Source: Ignavibacteria bacterium
Lineage (GTDB): Bacteria; Bacteroidota; Ignavibacteria; Tepidaquicellales; OLB5
DNA: 64,000 bases
Reading direction: 5' to 3'
Assembly (NCBI GenBank): GCA_017303675.1
Contig: JAFLBX010000001.1
Location: 1,003,970 to 1,067,969 of the forward strand
The position numbers and the translations under genes are program-made. Shown piece after piece: positions 1-8,046 of the stretch. The stretch's first letter is position 1. Every line of letters starts with the position of its first letter. Below the pieces are notes generated by a model that worked only from the letters and a program-made list of their open reading frames with translations, did not search any database and was not told the DNA's origin.

Positions 1-1044
1 TGGACCGTAATATTTTGCGCCGTCAGGTATTATTTCAAATACCTTCTGTACTTTTGGGAATGCCCGGTTAACATCGATCTTTATGAATGGAAACTTGCGG
101 TATGATTTAATCGCTGAATTGAATCTGGGCTTATGTGATTTTATCATCCGGCTTTCAGCCAGAAGGGCGGAAAGCTCAGAGCCGGTTGTTTCCCACTCAA
201 CCCTGTGAACATACCTCACCAGCTTTTTAACCTTTGTAGAGTGTGAAGTATTGTGGTAAAAATAAGAGCCCAGGCGCTCTTTAAGACTTTTTGCTTTACC
301 TATATATATTATCTCATCATTTTTGTTGAACATAAAATATATGCCGGGCTTTTGCGGTACTTCCTTCAGGTTTATCTTAAGCTTTTTGAATCTTGTTGTT
401 GTTTTTGTATCATCATATATCTTTTTGAACTGAAACCCGATTATCTCATCTGCTGTCTCAAACTCAAATTCACTTACAAGCTGCTCTATAAAAATAGAAA
501 GTATCTGCGCTGTCGCGCGGGCATCATCAATTGCCCTGTGTTTGCGTTTGGTGTGTATGCCAAAATGCCGCTTTAATGAATCCAGTGATTTTGAAGGAAG
601 CGAGCGGCTAAGCCTGCGAGCAAGCCTTGCAGTGCAAAGTGAAGGATACTCTAGCCTGTTATAGCCTGCCCTCAGCAGCGACTCATTTAGGAAACTGTAA
701 TCAAATCTTACATTATGGCCGCCGAGTATCACACCGCCGCTGCCAATAAAATTCAGTATTTGCGGAGCTAATTCTTCAAACGCCGGTTTTTTGTGAACCA
801 TTTCATTGGTGATTCCCGTCATTTGTGTGATATAAGGCGGTATAAATTCACCCGGATTCATCAGGGTTTCGTATTCATCGATAATTTCGCCGCCTCTTAT
901 CTTAACTATGCCTATTTCAGTCATGCGGTTATTAACCGCGCTTAATCCTGTTGTCTCAACATCAAACACAGTGAATACTGTATCATTTAATGATGATATT
1001 GTTTCAACAGCTTCAGGAGATAATATTTCAGATACGGCTTTCAA
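1..1044 (-). CDS. DnaQ-like 3'-5' exonuclease fused to GIY-YIG nuclease domain (3' end outside window)
   Basis: The reverse strand reads a DEDD-type exonuclease beginning VFDVETTGLS (ExoI motif), continuing with GGHNVRFDYSF (ExoII) and HRAIDDARAT (ExoIII), then a linker and a UvrC/Cho-type GIY-YIG domain (PGIYFMFN, EIIYIGKAKSLKERLGSYF). The same architecture occurs in Bacteroidota proteins annotated as DNA polymerase III epsilon-like/GIY-YIG nucleases, and a role in DNA repair or processing is inferred. 348 codons are visible and the gene runs off the left edge. There is no ATG before the ExoI motif. An in-frame stop lies just upstream, so the best start is the TTG at 1044. The start is uncertain; the family is not. 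Confidence 0.88.
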   Translation of the reverse strand, partial: MKAVSEILSPEAVETISSLNDTVFTVFDVETTGLSAVNNRMTEIGIVKIRGGEIIDEYETLMNPGEFIPPYITQMTGITNEMVHKKPAFEELAPQILNFIGSGGVILGGHNVRFDYSFLNESLLRAGYNRLEYPSLCTARLARRLSRSLPSKSLDSLKRHFGIHTKRKHRAIDDARATAQILSIFIEQLVSEFEFETADEIIGFQFKKIYDDTKTTTRFKKLKINLKEVPQKPGIYFMFNKNDEIIYIGKAKSLKERLGSYFYHNTSHSTKVKKLVRYVHRVEWETTGSELSALLAESRMIKSHKPRFNSAIKSYRKFPFIKIDVNRAFPKVQKVFEIIPDGAKYYGP

Positions 1045-1224
1045 AATTTGTAAGATGCAAATTAATTAAATTAATTATAACTTTGTAAACCAATAATGAG
1101 GCAATACAGGTCTTAAATAATCTAAACCACAAATTTCACAATTATAACCGAATTTATTCCGGTATTACTTAAAATGCTTATTGGATGTTTTGATTATAGT
1201 AAACCTGAATAAAATTAATTAATT

Positions 1225-1812
1225 ATGGAAAACACTCAGGACTTCTGGCAGAAACGGTGGATCGATAATAAAACCGGGTGGGATATCGGATATGCTGCAC
1301 CGCCGATTACTGATCTAATCGATACACTTACTGATAAAAATATAAAAATTCTGATACCCGGTGCCGGAAATGCGTATGAAGCAGAGTACCTGTTTAAAAA
1401 TGGATTTAGTAACGTTTACGTTATGGATATAGCGGCAAAGCCGCTTGAAAATTTAGGTCAGCGCGTACCGGACTTTCCCCGGGAACAACTGCTTAATGAA
1501 AACTTTTTTGAGCATACAGGCCAGTATGACCTCATCATTGAACAAACATTTTTTATTGCTATCGATCCGGCATTAAGGCAGGAATACGTTTTAAAGATGA
1601 AAGAACTGCTTAAGCCTACCGGTCATTTAACGGGACTATTAATTTTCAAAGATGAACCTTCACAGGGCGGGCCGCCTTACGTAGATACAAAAGAAAATTA
1701 CCGTAAATATTTTGAAGGTGAGTTTAATATCCTGAAGTATGAAATTGCAGAAAACTCAATAAAACCCCGTGCAGGATGGGAAGTGTTCATTGATATGGTG
1801 AAAATTGTATAA
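1225..1812 (+). CDS. TPMT-family SAM-dependent methyltransferase
   Basis: 195 residues, full length for the bacterial thiopurine S-methyltransferase-like family. It opens with FWQKRW...TGWDIGYAAPP, the family signature. A SAM-binding glycine loop follows (ILIPGAGNAYE, residues 42-52), then an acidic residue ending the next strand (VYVMDI) and the QTFFIAIDPALR segment. The enzyme is cytoplasmic and transfers a methyl group from SAM. In bacteria the natural acceptor is usually a thiol, selenide or similar soft nucleophile, but nothing here identifies it. It stands alone, with 180 nt of AT-rich DNA upstream and an unrelated small gene pair 55 nt downstream. The ATG start directly precedes the conserved N-terminus. 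Confidence 0.85.
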   Translation: MENTQDFWQKRWIDNKTGWDIGYAAPPITDLIDTLTDKNIKILIPGAGNAYEAEYLFKNGFSNVYVMDIAAKPLENLGQRVPDFPREQLLNENFFEHTGQYDLIIEQTFFIAIDPALRQEYVLKMKELLKPTGHLTGLLIFKDEPSQGGPPYVDTKENYRKYFEGEFNILKYEIAENSIKPRAGWEVFIDMVKIV

Positions 1813-1867
1813 TCGAATATTATATTGTATCAAGGAAAACGAATTATTTTAATCTTTTAATCAATTC

Positions 1868-2134
1868 ATGAATATTGAATTTACAAAACATGCCCTTGAA
1901 GAAATTCAAATCAGGGGAATTGAACTGGATATTGTTGAGAAAATAATTCGAAATCCAAAACAGGTATTAGAATCTGAAAAAAACAGGAAGGTCTACCAGG
2001 ATATTATTGAATTTGAGAATAATAAACAGTATGTTGTTAGAATAATCATAGATGAAACCAAAGATATTAACAAAGTAGTTACAGTATATAAATCAAGTAA
2101 AATCAAAAAATACTGGAGGGAAGATGAAAGTTAA
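1868..2134 (+). CDS. DUF4258 protein, putative toxin of a toxin-antitoxin-like pair
   Basis: 88 residues matching the DUF4258 pattern: FTKHALEEIQIRGIELDIVEKIIRNP, then a strand-rich half ending VVTVYKSSKIKKYWR. The fold of this family is thought to be related to RelE/BrnT-like small proteins, and such genes are often found paired with DUF2283 genes. Here the stop overlaps the start of the DUF2283 gene by 11 nt, and the second gene's ribosome binding site (GGAGGGAAG) lies inside this frame, so the two are translationally linked. Toxicity is an inference from family and arrangement; no catalytic residues can be named. Confidence 0.72.
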   Translation: MNIEFTKHALEEIQIRGIELDIVEKIIRNPKQVLESEKNRKVYQDIIEFENNKQYVVRIIIDETKDINKVVTVYKSSKIKKYWREDES

Positions 2135-2324
2135 ATATGATGCAGAAGTTGATATAATGAGAATTAGGTTCAATGATAAACCTGTTTCTGAAAGTGATGA
2201 AGAAAAAGCCGGAATTATTCTTGATTACGATGAAAACGGAAAAGTAATTGGGATTGAAATTCTCGACGCTTCAAAAAAGATCATAAATCCTAAATCAGTA
2301 GAATATGAGATTGAAGGTGTTTAA
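2124..2324 (+). CDS. DUF2283 protein, putative antitoxin partner
   Basis: 66 residues with the complete DUF2283 pattern: YDAEVDIMRIRF, then EEKAGIILDYDENGKVIGIEILDASKKI. It is strongly acidic in the first half, as many small antitoxins are. It starts at an ATG overlapping the end of the DUF4258 gene, behind a good GGAGGG Shine-Dalgarno sequence, and ends 14 nt before the convergent gene ending at 2338. Family membership is clear. The antitoxin role is inferred only from pairing. Confidence 0.75.
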   Translation: MKVKYDAEVDIMRIRFNDKPVSESDEEKAGIILDYDENGKVIGIEILDASKKIINPKSVEYEIEGV

Positions 2325-2337
2325 TCATACAACAACC

Positions 2338-2871
2338 TTAATCGTAAAACAAACCCCAGTCATCTTTTATATCGTTTTCTTTATCAAATGTATTTACCCA
2401 TTCAACAAACAATATCCTGAAATTTTCAATTTCATCACGAAGCAATTTAAGATATTCAGGTTTGGAAAGATTTTCAGCTTTGCAAAACGATGTTTGCGTA
2501 AGCAGGTCTCGTGCGTGAATTTTTATCAGCACAGCATTTTCCATTCTTAGTGTGTACATATCACCGGCTTCTGCCCCGGCGATCTTCGGCCCAAGTATAT
2601 AAGCGTTCATCAGCATCTGGTCTTTCATCATCAGGGAATCTTCTTCCTCTTTAATTGTTTCAGCAAGCGATGTGGTGAGCTTCCTTATATTTACCGCGCT
2701 TTTGTATATTGGCATTTCGCGGAGCCGCTCGTGTTCCTTCTTAATTTCTTCTTCCGCTTCCGCAAGGTCCTGTTCGTTTATATCATTAAAGTATTCTTCG
2801 GGGTTAAACCCGTCTTCAAATCCCCCTTCTTCATTATCATCATCTAACGGGTCTTTTGGTTCTTTAGCCAT
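2338..2871 (-). CDS. Hypothetical acidic cytoplasmic protein
   Basis: 177 residues, not recognised. The first 50 are very acidic and low in complexity (DDDNEEGGFEDGF, then EEEIKKEHERLRE, probably helical or coiled). Residues 60-170 look like an alpha-helical domain. There is no signal peptide, membrane segment or cysteine motif. It is the last gene of the minus-strand cluster that starts with the WYL regulator at 6013, 16 nt after the small membrane protein gene, so it is probably co-transcribed. The same N-terminal style is common in small uncharacterised FCB proteins. Confidence 0.7.
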   Translation of the reverse strand: MAKEPKDPLDDDNEEGGFEDGFNPEEYFNDINEQDLAEAEEEIKKEHERLREMPIYKSAVNIRKLTTSLAETIKEEEDSLMMKDQMLMNAYILGPKIAGAEAGDMYTLRMENAVLIKIHARDLLTQTSFCKAENLSKPEYLKLLRDEIENFRILFVEWVNTFDKENDIKDDWGLFYD

Positions 2872-2887
2872 ATTTATTTTTTAAAGT

Positions 2888-3286
2888 TTACGCTGCTCCT
2901 GAAGCTATAAAATATACTGTTGTTAAATATATCCAAATAAGTGCAAAAATAATGTGCATTATTGTTTCAAACCTTTTGCCTTTCCACAGCTCCTTTGAGT
3001 ATACAAAGAACTGGAACACAAGCCTGATGAACCAGAAAATAGCTAAGCCAAGTGAAATTACTCTGCCAAACGGGTTTGTTAAAAGCTCAGCGGAATATAC
3101 CAGGCTTAATATACCCATCATTAAAACAGTGAGCGCAATAAAAAAAGTGTGCACCATCATCATTTGCCTGTTTATCAGGCTTAGAGCCTGCAGGTCATCC
3201 TTCCAGTTAAAACGCCTTGGGAAGGCAATGTGGATAATTCCAAGGATTATAAGAATAACACCGGCTATTTTAATGTATATTTCCAT
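2888..3286 (-). CDS. Small four-helix membrane protein
   Basis: 132 residues with four hydrophobic segments at about 5-25, 43-66, 73-95 and 107-128, and short polar loops, so it should sit entirely in the inner membrane. No named family is certain. The ATG is 3 nt after the stop of the upstream methyltransferase gene, which implies coupled translation. It belongs to the operon led by the WYL-type regulator, whose other members (DoxX-like and DUF2071) also sit in or handle the membrane. Function unknown. Confidence 0.75.
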   Translation of the reverse strand: MEIYIKIAGVILIILGIIHIAFPRRFNWKDDLQALSLINRQMMMVHTFFIALTVLMMGILSLVYSAELLTNPFGRVISLGLAIFWFIRLVFQFFVYSKELWKGKRFETIMHIIFALIWIYLTTVYFIASGAA

Positions 3287-3289
3287 GAT

Positions 3290-4051
3290 TCAACTTTTGG
3301 CTAAGCTGTATATATTGAGAAACGGAGTTAACTTTTTGGCTTCCGCAACCTTTAAACCCGCTGACCTGAAATTTTCCAGCCATGTATCGGGTGAATGGAA
3401 GTGCAGGAACCCAATATTGAATGCCAAAAAGTTGACAATATCTCTTTGATGTTCAACAATAATTATTCTGCCGTTTGGCTTCAGTGAAGCTTTTAATTGT
3501 GAAAAGAATCGGATCCTCTCACTATTATCCCTTATTTCATGTACTGAAAGAATTAAAAAGATTATATCGTAGATTTCTTTTTCTGACAATAAATTACCGG
3601 TATCAATTTGAATAGTTCCGGGATACGGAGGATATGCCTTACGCGCCCGTTCAATAGATATTTCTGTATGTTTCTTTGGATCGTAGAAATCGAACACTTC
3701 CAGCATTGAACCCTGATATTTATTTTGAATTAGAGTGCTGGTTTCATCAAAGCCGGCGTTTATATTTGCAATTCGTTTATGTTGGGGAATATCAAGGCCA
3801 TCAAGCCAGTTCAAAGTATATAGATTTGATCTATCATAAATATACCATGAAACTAGAAGTGATATTACAATACTTAAAGCAGCTAAAGCTGCGGCTGCAA
3901 AGTGAATCATTGAAACAACACCTGAAAAATACCATCCCATATACGCAATGAACAAAATTACAGGTATTGAATAAGCGTAAAAATGCCAGTTGAACCTGAT
4001 AATATTATAAACACCCTCAAGCGGCTTCCTGTTAGTATTCATCCGTTCCAT
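3290..4051 (-). CDS. Membrane-anchored methyltransferase-like protein
   Basis: 253 residues. Two transmembrane helices lie near the N-terminus (about 23-43 and 48-70) and are followed by a cytosolic domain with class I methyltransferase features: a degenerate SAM loop (IANINAGFDETS), an acidic residue in VFDFYDP, the core YDIIFLILSVHEIRD and LKPNGRIIIVEH. The glycine loop is weaker than usual, so catalysis is probable but not certain. The ATG overlaps the end of the DUF2071 gene by 13 nt, indicating translational coupling within the operon. The substrate is unknown; a membrane or lipid-like acceptor would fit the topology. Confidence 0.7.
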   Translation of the reverse strand: MERMNTNRKPLEGVYNIIRFNWHFYAYSIPVILFIAYMGWYFSGVVSMIHFAAAALAALSIVISLLVSWYIYDRSNLYTLNWLDGLDIPQHKRIANINAGFDETSTLIQNKYQGSMLEVFDFYDPKKHTEISIERARKAYPPYPGTIQIDTGNLLSEKEIYDIIFLILSVHEIRDNSERIRFFSQLKASLKPNGRIIIVEHQRDIVNFLAFNIGFLHFHSPDTWLENFRSAGLKVAEAKKLTPFLNIYSLAKS

Positions 4052-4776
4052 AATTCCTTGCGGCCTTTTTTCCAGTGGTAGGGTATGTTCTCTATCATAA
4101 ATGCATTTGCCAGCATTAATCCCTTAATGTTTTTTGATTCAATGAAAGTTACTTTATCATTTATCACTTCCACCGGTTCAGGCTTCCAGTTGCTGCGTAC
4201 TCCTTCTATTATCAGTACTTCTTTTTTGGGTTTGTTGTATGTAAATGTAAAGGGCAGCGGACCCGCAAACTTTCTTGCATCGTTCCAGTTATCAAATGGT
4301 GAGCCAGCAGGAAGCTCAATACCGGCAGAGCCGCAGTTAACTTTAACGTCAAGCCCCGAGGCTTCTGAATGAACGGTTACTATGCTGTCATTTTTGGTGA
4401 AATCAATATCGGTAGTTGTATAATTGTAGTGAGTGAAAATATTTCCCCAGAACTCCATTTTTTTACGGTTTGTCTGTGAGCCCAAAATATAAAGCCCCCG
4501 CAGGCTTTTCCCTGCTGTGGTTTTAAATCTTACAAATACCCTGTAACCAATTAGTATAAAATCATTGCCTATTACCTCAGGTAATCCTTTAGGGCGGAGC
4601 CCCCGTGTTTTAACCATTGCAGCCGCCAGAAATGCCCATGTATCTTTGTATGTATCAAGTGTTAAACATTCCGGAATCAGTGAAGCGAGCTCTTCCTTCG
4701 GCGCGGCGTATGTAAGCACCAGTGAGTTTTCAAAGAATGTTTCAACCGGGAATGGATGATCTTTAAGTGAAAGCAT
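4039..4776 (-). CDS. DUF2071 (acetoacetate decarboxylase-like fold) protein
   Basis: 245 residues of the DUF2071/YqjF type: an early FFENSLVLTYAAPKEELASLIPECLTL segment, an IGYRVFVRFKT strand, RGLYILGSQTN, and a C-terminal block with FTYNKPKKEVLIIEGVRSNW. The family has an acetoacetate decarboxylase-like barrel, but the catalytic lysine context is not obvious, so enzymatic activity should not be assumed. The stop overlaps the next gene by 13 nt and the start shares one base with the DoxX-like gene's stop (TAATG), so the gene is embedded in a coupled operon. Cytoplasmic. Confidence 0.78.
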   Translation of the reverse strand: MLSLKDHPFPVETFFENSLVLTYAAPKEELASLIPECLTLDTYKDTWAFLAAAMVKTRGLRPKGLPEVIGNDFILIGYRVFVRFKTTAGKSLRGLYILGSQTNRKKMEFWGNIFTHYNYTTTDIDFTKNDSIVTVHSEASGLDVKVNCGSAGIELPAGSPFDNWNDARKFAGPLPFTFTYNKPKKEVLIIEGVRSNWKPEPVEVINDKVTFIESKNIKGLMLANAFMIENIPYHWKKGRKELWNG

Positions 4777-5156
4777 TAAGCTGTTTTTGGTTTCAGAATA
4801 AATTCATTAAAATAAACTACACTTACAAAAAATACCGCTATTACTATATTCAACCTGCCGAACAAAAGCAGTTCAGGCGCTATTATATATTCCAGTACAT
4901 TCATTGTTAGTACCACCGTTATTTGCATTATAGCCGCCAGGCGGGAATATTTTCTGCTTATAACCCAAATGAACATACCGATCTCAAGAACTCCGATAAC
5001 TTTTACCGCGATAAAAGAAATTCCGTCTCCAAGTATCTTTGCTACAATTTCCTGGTGTCTCGGAACGAATCCAAGTACCTTGGCAAAAAGCCCGTTTATC
5101 AGCCAGACAAGAGAAATAAGGATCGTGAGAATATTATGCAAGGTGTTTTTCTTCAT
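4776..5156 (-). CDS. DoxX-like four-helix membrane protein
   Basis: 126 residues with four predicted membrane helices. The pattern ILTILISLVWLINGLFAKVLGFVPRHQEIVAKILG and VKVIGVLEIGMFIWV matches the DoxX-like group often found beside DUF2071 and regulator genes in Bacteroidota. It starts with an ATG that overlaps the stop of the regulator gene (ATGA) and ends in a TAATG overlap with the DUF2071 gene. Related proteins are linked to respiratory or redox membrane complexes, but no cofactor ligands are visible here. Function is not assigned. Confidence 0.75.
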   Translation of the reverse strand: MKKNTLHNILTILISLVWLINGLFAKVLGFVPRHQEIVAKILGDGISFIAVKVIGVLEIGMFIWVISRKYSRLAAIMQITVVLTMNVLEYIIAPELLLFGRLNIVIAVFFVSVVYFNEFILKPKTA

Positions 5157-6013
5157 TTATAATTCTTCAAAACGCCTTCGGCAAGTTCAATAACCCGTTT
5201 TTTGAGCTCAGGGGGTTCAATAACCTTTACTCCTTCGCCGCGGGTGACTATCCAACCCGCAATTTCATCAAGTGAATTCACTGTCGCAGTATATTCAATT
5301 GAGCCGTCAGGCATTTTTGTAAATGTTTCTGAGTCGAGTAATTGTTTCGGTTTAAGTCTATCTGCCCAGTAAGATGAGAACGAAAGCTTTATAGAATAGG
5401 TATCTTCACCAAGCCAGCTGCGGAATGAATATTTAAACACATCATCAATTTTTTCTTTTGAAACCGGCTTAAAGGTCCTAGGCGAAGCTTTTGCGTGAAG
5501 TATCTTATTCATCAAAAATTGTTTTATCCTGCCTTCATTTAAGGTAAGCAGCCTCCAGTAATTATCGGTCTGGAATATAAGCAGCGGTGAAATTTCTAAC
5601 CCTCTTTCATATACATCTGCATCCTTTTCGTAATCAATTACAGCCATTGTATTGCTATCTATACACATCTGCAGAACTACCATGTTTGCAAGCGCTTCTT
5701 CCTTTAGCCTGGTAACGAGCAGGGCAGTTGATTTTTCCACGAAGCTGCCTGATGATATCAAGGCCGAATACTGCTTGATAAGCTCGCGTATCTTATCAGC
5801 CGAAGGCTTTTTATCGATTGTAACACCGCGCCCCTTTGCGGAATGTATTAGAATACCTGATGAACGCAGGTCGCCCAGATCCCTTTTAATGGTAAGCTCT
5901 TCAACTCCGAACAGTTGCGCAAAATCACTCAGTGATTTGCCATCATAGTTTTTTGCAAGGCATAAGCCCAGAATTTCTATCTGACGTTTGAATTTTATTT
6001 TGAAATCAAGCAT
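5153..6013 (-). CDS. WYL-domain transcriptional regulator (YafY type)
   Basis: 286 residues from the ATG at 6013. An upstream in-frame GTG at 6049 would add 12 residues but is less likely. The N-terminus is a DeoR/YafY-like winged helix (SLSDFAQLFGVEELTIKRDLGDLRSSGILI). The middle carries a WYL domain (IFQTDNYWRLLTLNEGRIKQFLMNKI), and the C-terminus is a WCX-like segment (EYTATVNSLDEIAGWIVTRGEGVKVIEPPELK). Such proteins sense small ligands or nucleic acids through the WYL domain. It is the first gene of the coupled operon running down to 2338, so local regulation of DoxX, DUF2071 and methyltransferase genes is the likely role. Confidence 0.85.
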   Translation of the reverse strand: MLDFKIKFKRQIEILGLCLAKNYDGKSLSDFAQLFGVEELTIKRDLGDLRSSGILIHSAKGRGVTIDKKPSADKIRELIKQYSALISSGSFVEKSTALLVTRLKEEALANMVVLQMCIDSNTMAVIDYEKDADVYERGLEISPLLIFQTDNYWRLLTLNEGRIKQFLMNKILHAKASPRTFKPVSKEKIDDVFKYSFRSWLGEDTYSIKLSFSSYWADRLKPKQLLDSETFTKMPDGSIEYTATVNSLDEIAGWIVTRGEGVKVIEPPELKKRVIELAEGVLKNYK

Positions 6014-6393
6014 AAGCCGCAAAATAAGAGCAAATTTATGGTAATTCACGGGTTAATTTTTTGCATAAAAAAATCCTCCTTGGAAAGGGGGATGATAATT
6101 TAGAGTTATGAGAATCACGAAAATCAATCAATAAATTAAATCTACCGTAAATTATAGATGGGGATTTAATACTTTATTGTTTACGAGTTATGAGACCACC
6201 CCTCAATCTATTTCCTGTCGGAAATAGATTTCTTCCCCTCCTAAAAACAGGAGGGGAGTTTTTTGCCAAAAATCGCATAAAATTGCAGTATTCAAGGGGA
6301 ACATTAGCTATCCTGAAAAAGTATCATGCAATGATACACATAGAGCCATAACGGAGGATATATTTGTATCGTAATTAAGAAAGGAAATAAAAC
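6014..6393. other. Intergenic spacer with palindromic repeats
   Basis: 380 nt between the divergent regulator and a small membrane protein gene. It holds three inverted repeats: AATCTATTTCC/GGAAATAGATT around 6202-6227, CCCCTCC/GGAGGGG around 6235-6256 and GTATCAT/ATGATAC around 6321-6337. The first two resemble the short dispersed palindromes seen in other spacers of this window. TATATTTG at 6359-6366 fits the FCB -7 element and could promote the small gene at 6394, but no -33 TTG is visible. Confidence 0.5.
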
Positions 6394-6528
6394 ATGGTAT
6401 CACTTAAAAATTTTGTTGAAGACTTAAGAGAAGAAAGACGCGAAGATAAAGACCGCGGACTTATGGCTGTAACACTTGGGCTTACTATTTTTTTCCTGGT
6501 ATTAAGTATATGGGCATCTGCACTGTAA
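6394..6528 (+). CDS. 44-residue single-pass membrane protein
   Basis: A short gene with ATG at 6394, an AAGGA ribosome binding site 8 nt upstream and TAA at 6526-6528. The product starts MVSLKNFVEDLREERREDKDR, a charged amphipathic stretch. One hydrophobic segment follows (about residues 22-42, MAVTLGLTIFFLVLSIW) and only a few residues lie after it. This suggests an inner-membrane micropeptide with its charged N-terminus inside. No family recognised. The 185-residue gene at 6562 follows 33 nt later and may be co-transcribed. Confidence 0.6.
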   Translation: MVSLKNFVEDLREERREDKDRGLMAVTLGLTIFFLVLSIWASAL

Positions 6529-6561
6529 AACTGAATAATAAAACTAAAAAAGTATAAATCA

Positions 6562-7119
6562 ATGAACAACATAATTAAAATAAACCAGCCTGATGTTTTA
6601 GCGGCAAATATCTGCAGGAATGTTATTAAAGAGCTTATAATGCGTTCTGATAAATACAATGTATCTGCCGCAAAGTTTAATACGCTTGTTAAAGCGTATT
6701 ATACTCTCGAAAGCTTTCCGGTTAAGAAAATTTCAGGGTATATCGATATTTCGGCAAATACACATCTGCCCGGGGGCTCGCTTGATTACAGCTCATTCAC
6801 AATAGGTGAAGATTACTTTGAAGTATATACAGGATTTGTAAGCTATGAAGGCGGCGAGTGTGATGACAGCTCATGGGAAAAGATATATTCTTCAAAAGAT
6901 GAAGCTCACCGCGCAAATCTTGTAAAGGCAATGGAGTGCTGGGCTGAGAGCTTCCTGCTGCATCTTGATGAAAATCCCGCAAGATCACTGCTTATAATTG
7001 ACCGCTCACAGCTTGAAGGCGATGAAGCCGTACATGCTGAAATTAAACCTCAGCCAAAAGTTGTAGCGCCTGAGTACTCTTACCTTAACAGCAAAAATTA
7101 CGAAGAAGTACCTTTTTAA
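6562..7119 (+). CDS. Hypothetical cytoplasmic protein
   Basis: 185 residues, not recognised. It has a mixed alpha/beta composition, no signal peptide or membrane segment, and no cysteine cluster beyond scattered residues. The last 35 residues are rich in Pro, Tyr and Glu (KPQPKVVAPEYSYLNSKNYEEVPF) and look disordered. It lies 33 nt after the 44-residue membrane protein gene, and a clear intrinsic terminator sits 44 nt after its stop, so the two probably form a short transcript. Confidence 0.72.
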   Translation: MNNIIKINQPDVLAANICRNVIKELIMRSDKYNVSAAKFNTLVKAYYTLESFPVKKISGYIDISANTHLPGGSLDYSSFTIGEDYFEVYTGFVSYEGGECDDSSWEKIYSSKDEAHRANLVKAMECWAESFLLHLDENPARSLLIIDRSQLEGDEAVHAEIKPQPKVVAPEYSYLNSKNYEEVPF

Positions 7120-7162
7120 ATAAACTGAAATTGTTTTACCATCCTTACAAAATTTAATCAGG

Positions 7163-7195
7163 AAGGACAGTCCCCCGCAGACTGTCCTTTTTTTT
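7163..7195 (+). terminator. Intrinsic terminator
   Basis: AGGACAGTC and GACTGTCCT form a 9-bp stem (7164-7172 with 7180-7188), followed directly by eight T. It ends the transcript of the 6394-7119 genes. Confidence 0.9.
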
Positions 7196-7306
7196 GATCT
7201 CTTTCTTTCTGCGGGTTAAAATAATGCTGGCTTACCTAATAGAAAGTGATGGAACAAAAACTGTAATGGCAGAGTAAACATAATAACATCAAAAAAAGGT
7301 GATATT

Positions 7307-7999
7307 ATGGCACATGAAAATCTGTTTAAAATTCACATACCTGAACCGTGTTTTGAAGACTGGGATAAAATGACACCAAACGAGCAGGGTGCATTCTGCA
7401 AAGTTTGTTCTAAAACGGTGGTGGATTTTTCCAAAAAATCAGAAAGTGAAGTTCAGCAGTATATTGCTGCTAATCTTGATAAAAAGATTTGCGGCAGGTT
7501 CAATGTATCTCAGCTTGATGAGGAAACTGAAGTGCCAAGGCTTAAGATAAATATTGGAGAACCTAAATATACTTTTCCATCTTATCTTCTGCCGGTTATG
7601 ACACCTTTCAGGGTAAGCGCCCTGGCGCTGATGTTATGCGCATCGGCAATGCTCAGCTCATGCGGCAATTCAGAAGGGAATTCCGGCGGCGATGATAAGC
7701 CGCTTACAGGCGCAATCGCTTTAGTCGATTCAAATTATTACGGTAATAATAATTCTGACTCAATTAATACCAATAATACCAATATCCAGGGCGGTATCAG
7801 TATTCAAGATGTGCAAAGGATTAATGGACTGCAGGATAGCAGTGAAACATGTGACCCGGTTGAAACCAGGACAGTTGGAAAGATAAAAGTAGTACAGGAT
7901 ACAATCAAAACAGATACTGCTGAAGTGCAGGTTAAAGGTGAAATTGAACCGAGAAGAAAAATGGGTATAATCAAAAAAATACCGGATGAAAATAAGTAA
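7307..7999 (+). CDS. Cys-motif cytosolic domain plus membrane segment and extracytoplasmic tail
   Basis: 230 residues. The first ~65 carry a pattern recurrent in Bacteroidota proteins: IPEPCFEDWDKM, EQGAFCKVCSKTVVDFSKKS and ICGRFNVSQL. Its four cysteines (C..C..C...C) could bind a metal. Around residues 97-122 is one hydrophobic segment ending in a lipobox-like LSSCGN. The remaining ~110 residues are Asn/Asp/Thr-rich and probably disordered. I read it as an inner-membrane protein with a small cytosolic Cys domain and an outer tail. Whether the internal LSSC is processed as a lipoprotein site is unclear, since it is not N-terminal. Function unknown; a terminator follows. Confidence 0.75.
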   Translation: MAHENLFKIHIPEPCFEDWDKMTPNEQGAFCKVCSKTVVDFSKKSESEVQQYIAANLDKKICGRFNVSQLDEETEVPRLKINIGEPKYTFPSYLLPVMTPFRVSALALMLCASAMLSSCGNSEGNSGGDDKPLTGAIALVDSNYYGNNNSDSINTNNTNIQGGISIQDVQRINGLQDSSETCDPVETRTVGKIKVVQDTIKTDTAEVQVKGEIEPRRKMGIIKKIPDENK

Positions 8000-8017
8000 A
8001 TTATAGCGTTTAATCAG

Positions 8018-8046
8018 AAGGCGGGATTTTATCCCGCCTTTTTTTA
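8018..8046 (+). terminator. Intrinsic terminator
   Basis: AAGGCGGGAT pairs with ATCCCGCCTT across a TTT loop and is followed by a run of T. It lies 18 nt after the stop of the 7307-7999 gene. Confidence 0.9.

Noticed and set aside
253-576. Plus-strand frame within the exonuclease/GIY-YIG gene
   Set aside because: Complement of a gene with complete nuclease motifs. The composition (Cys- and Tyr-rich) is typical of antisense frames.
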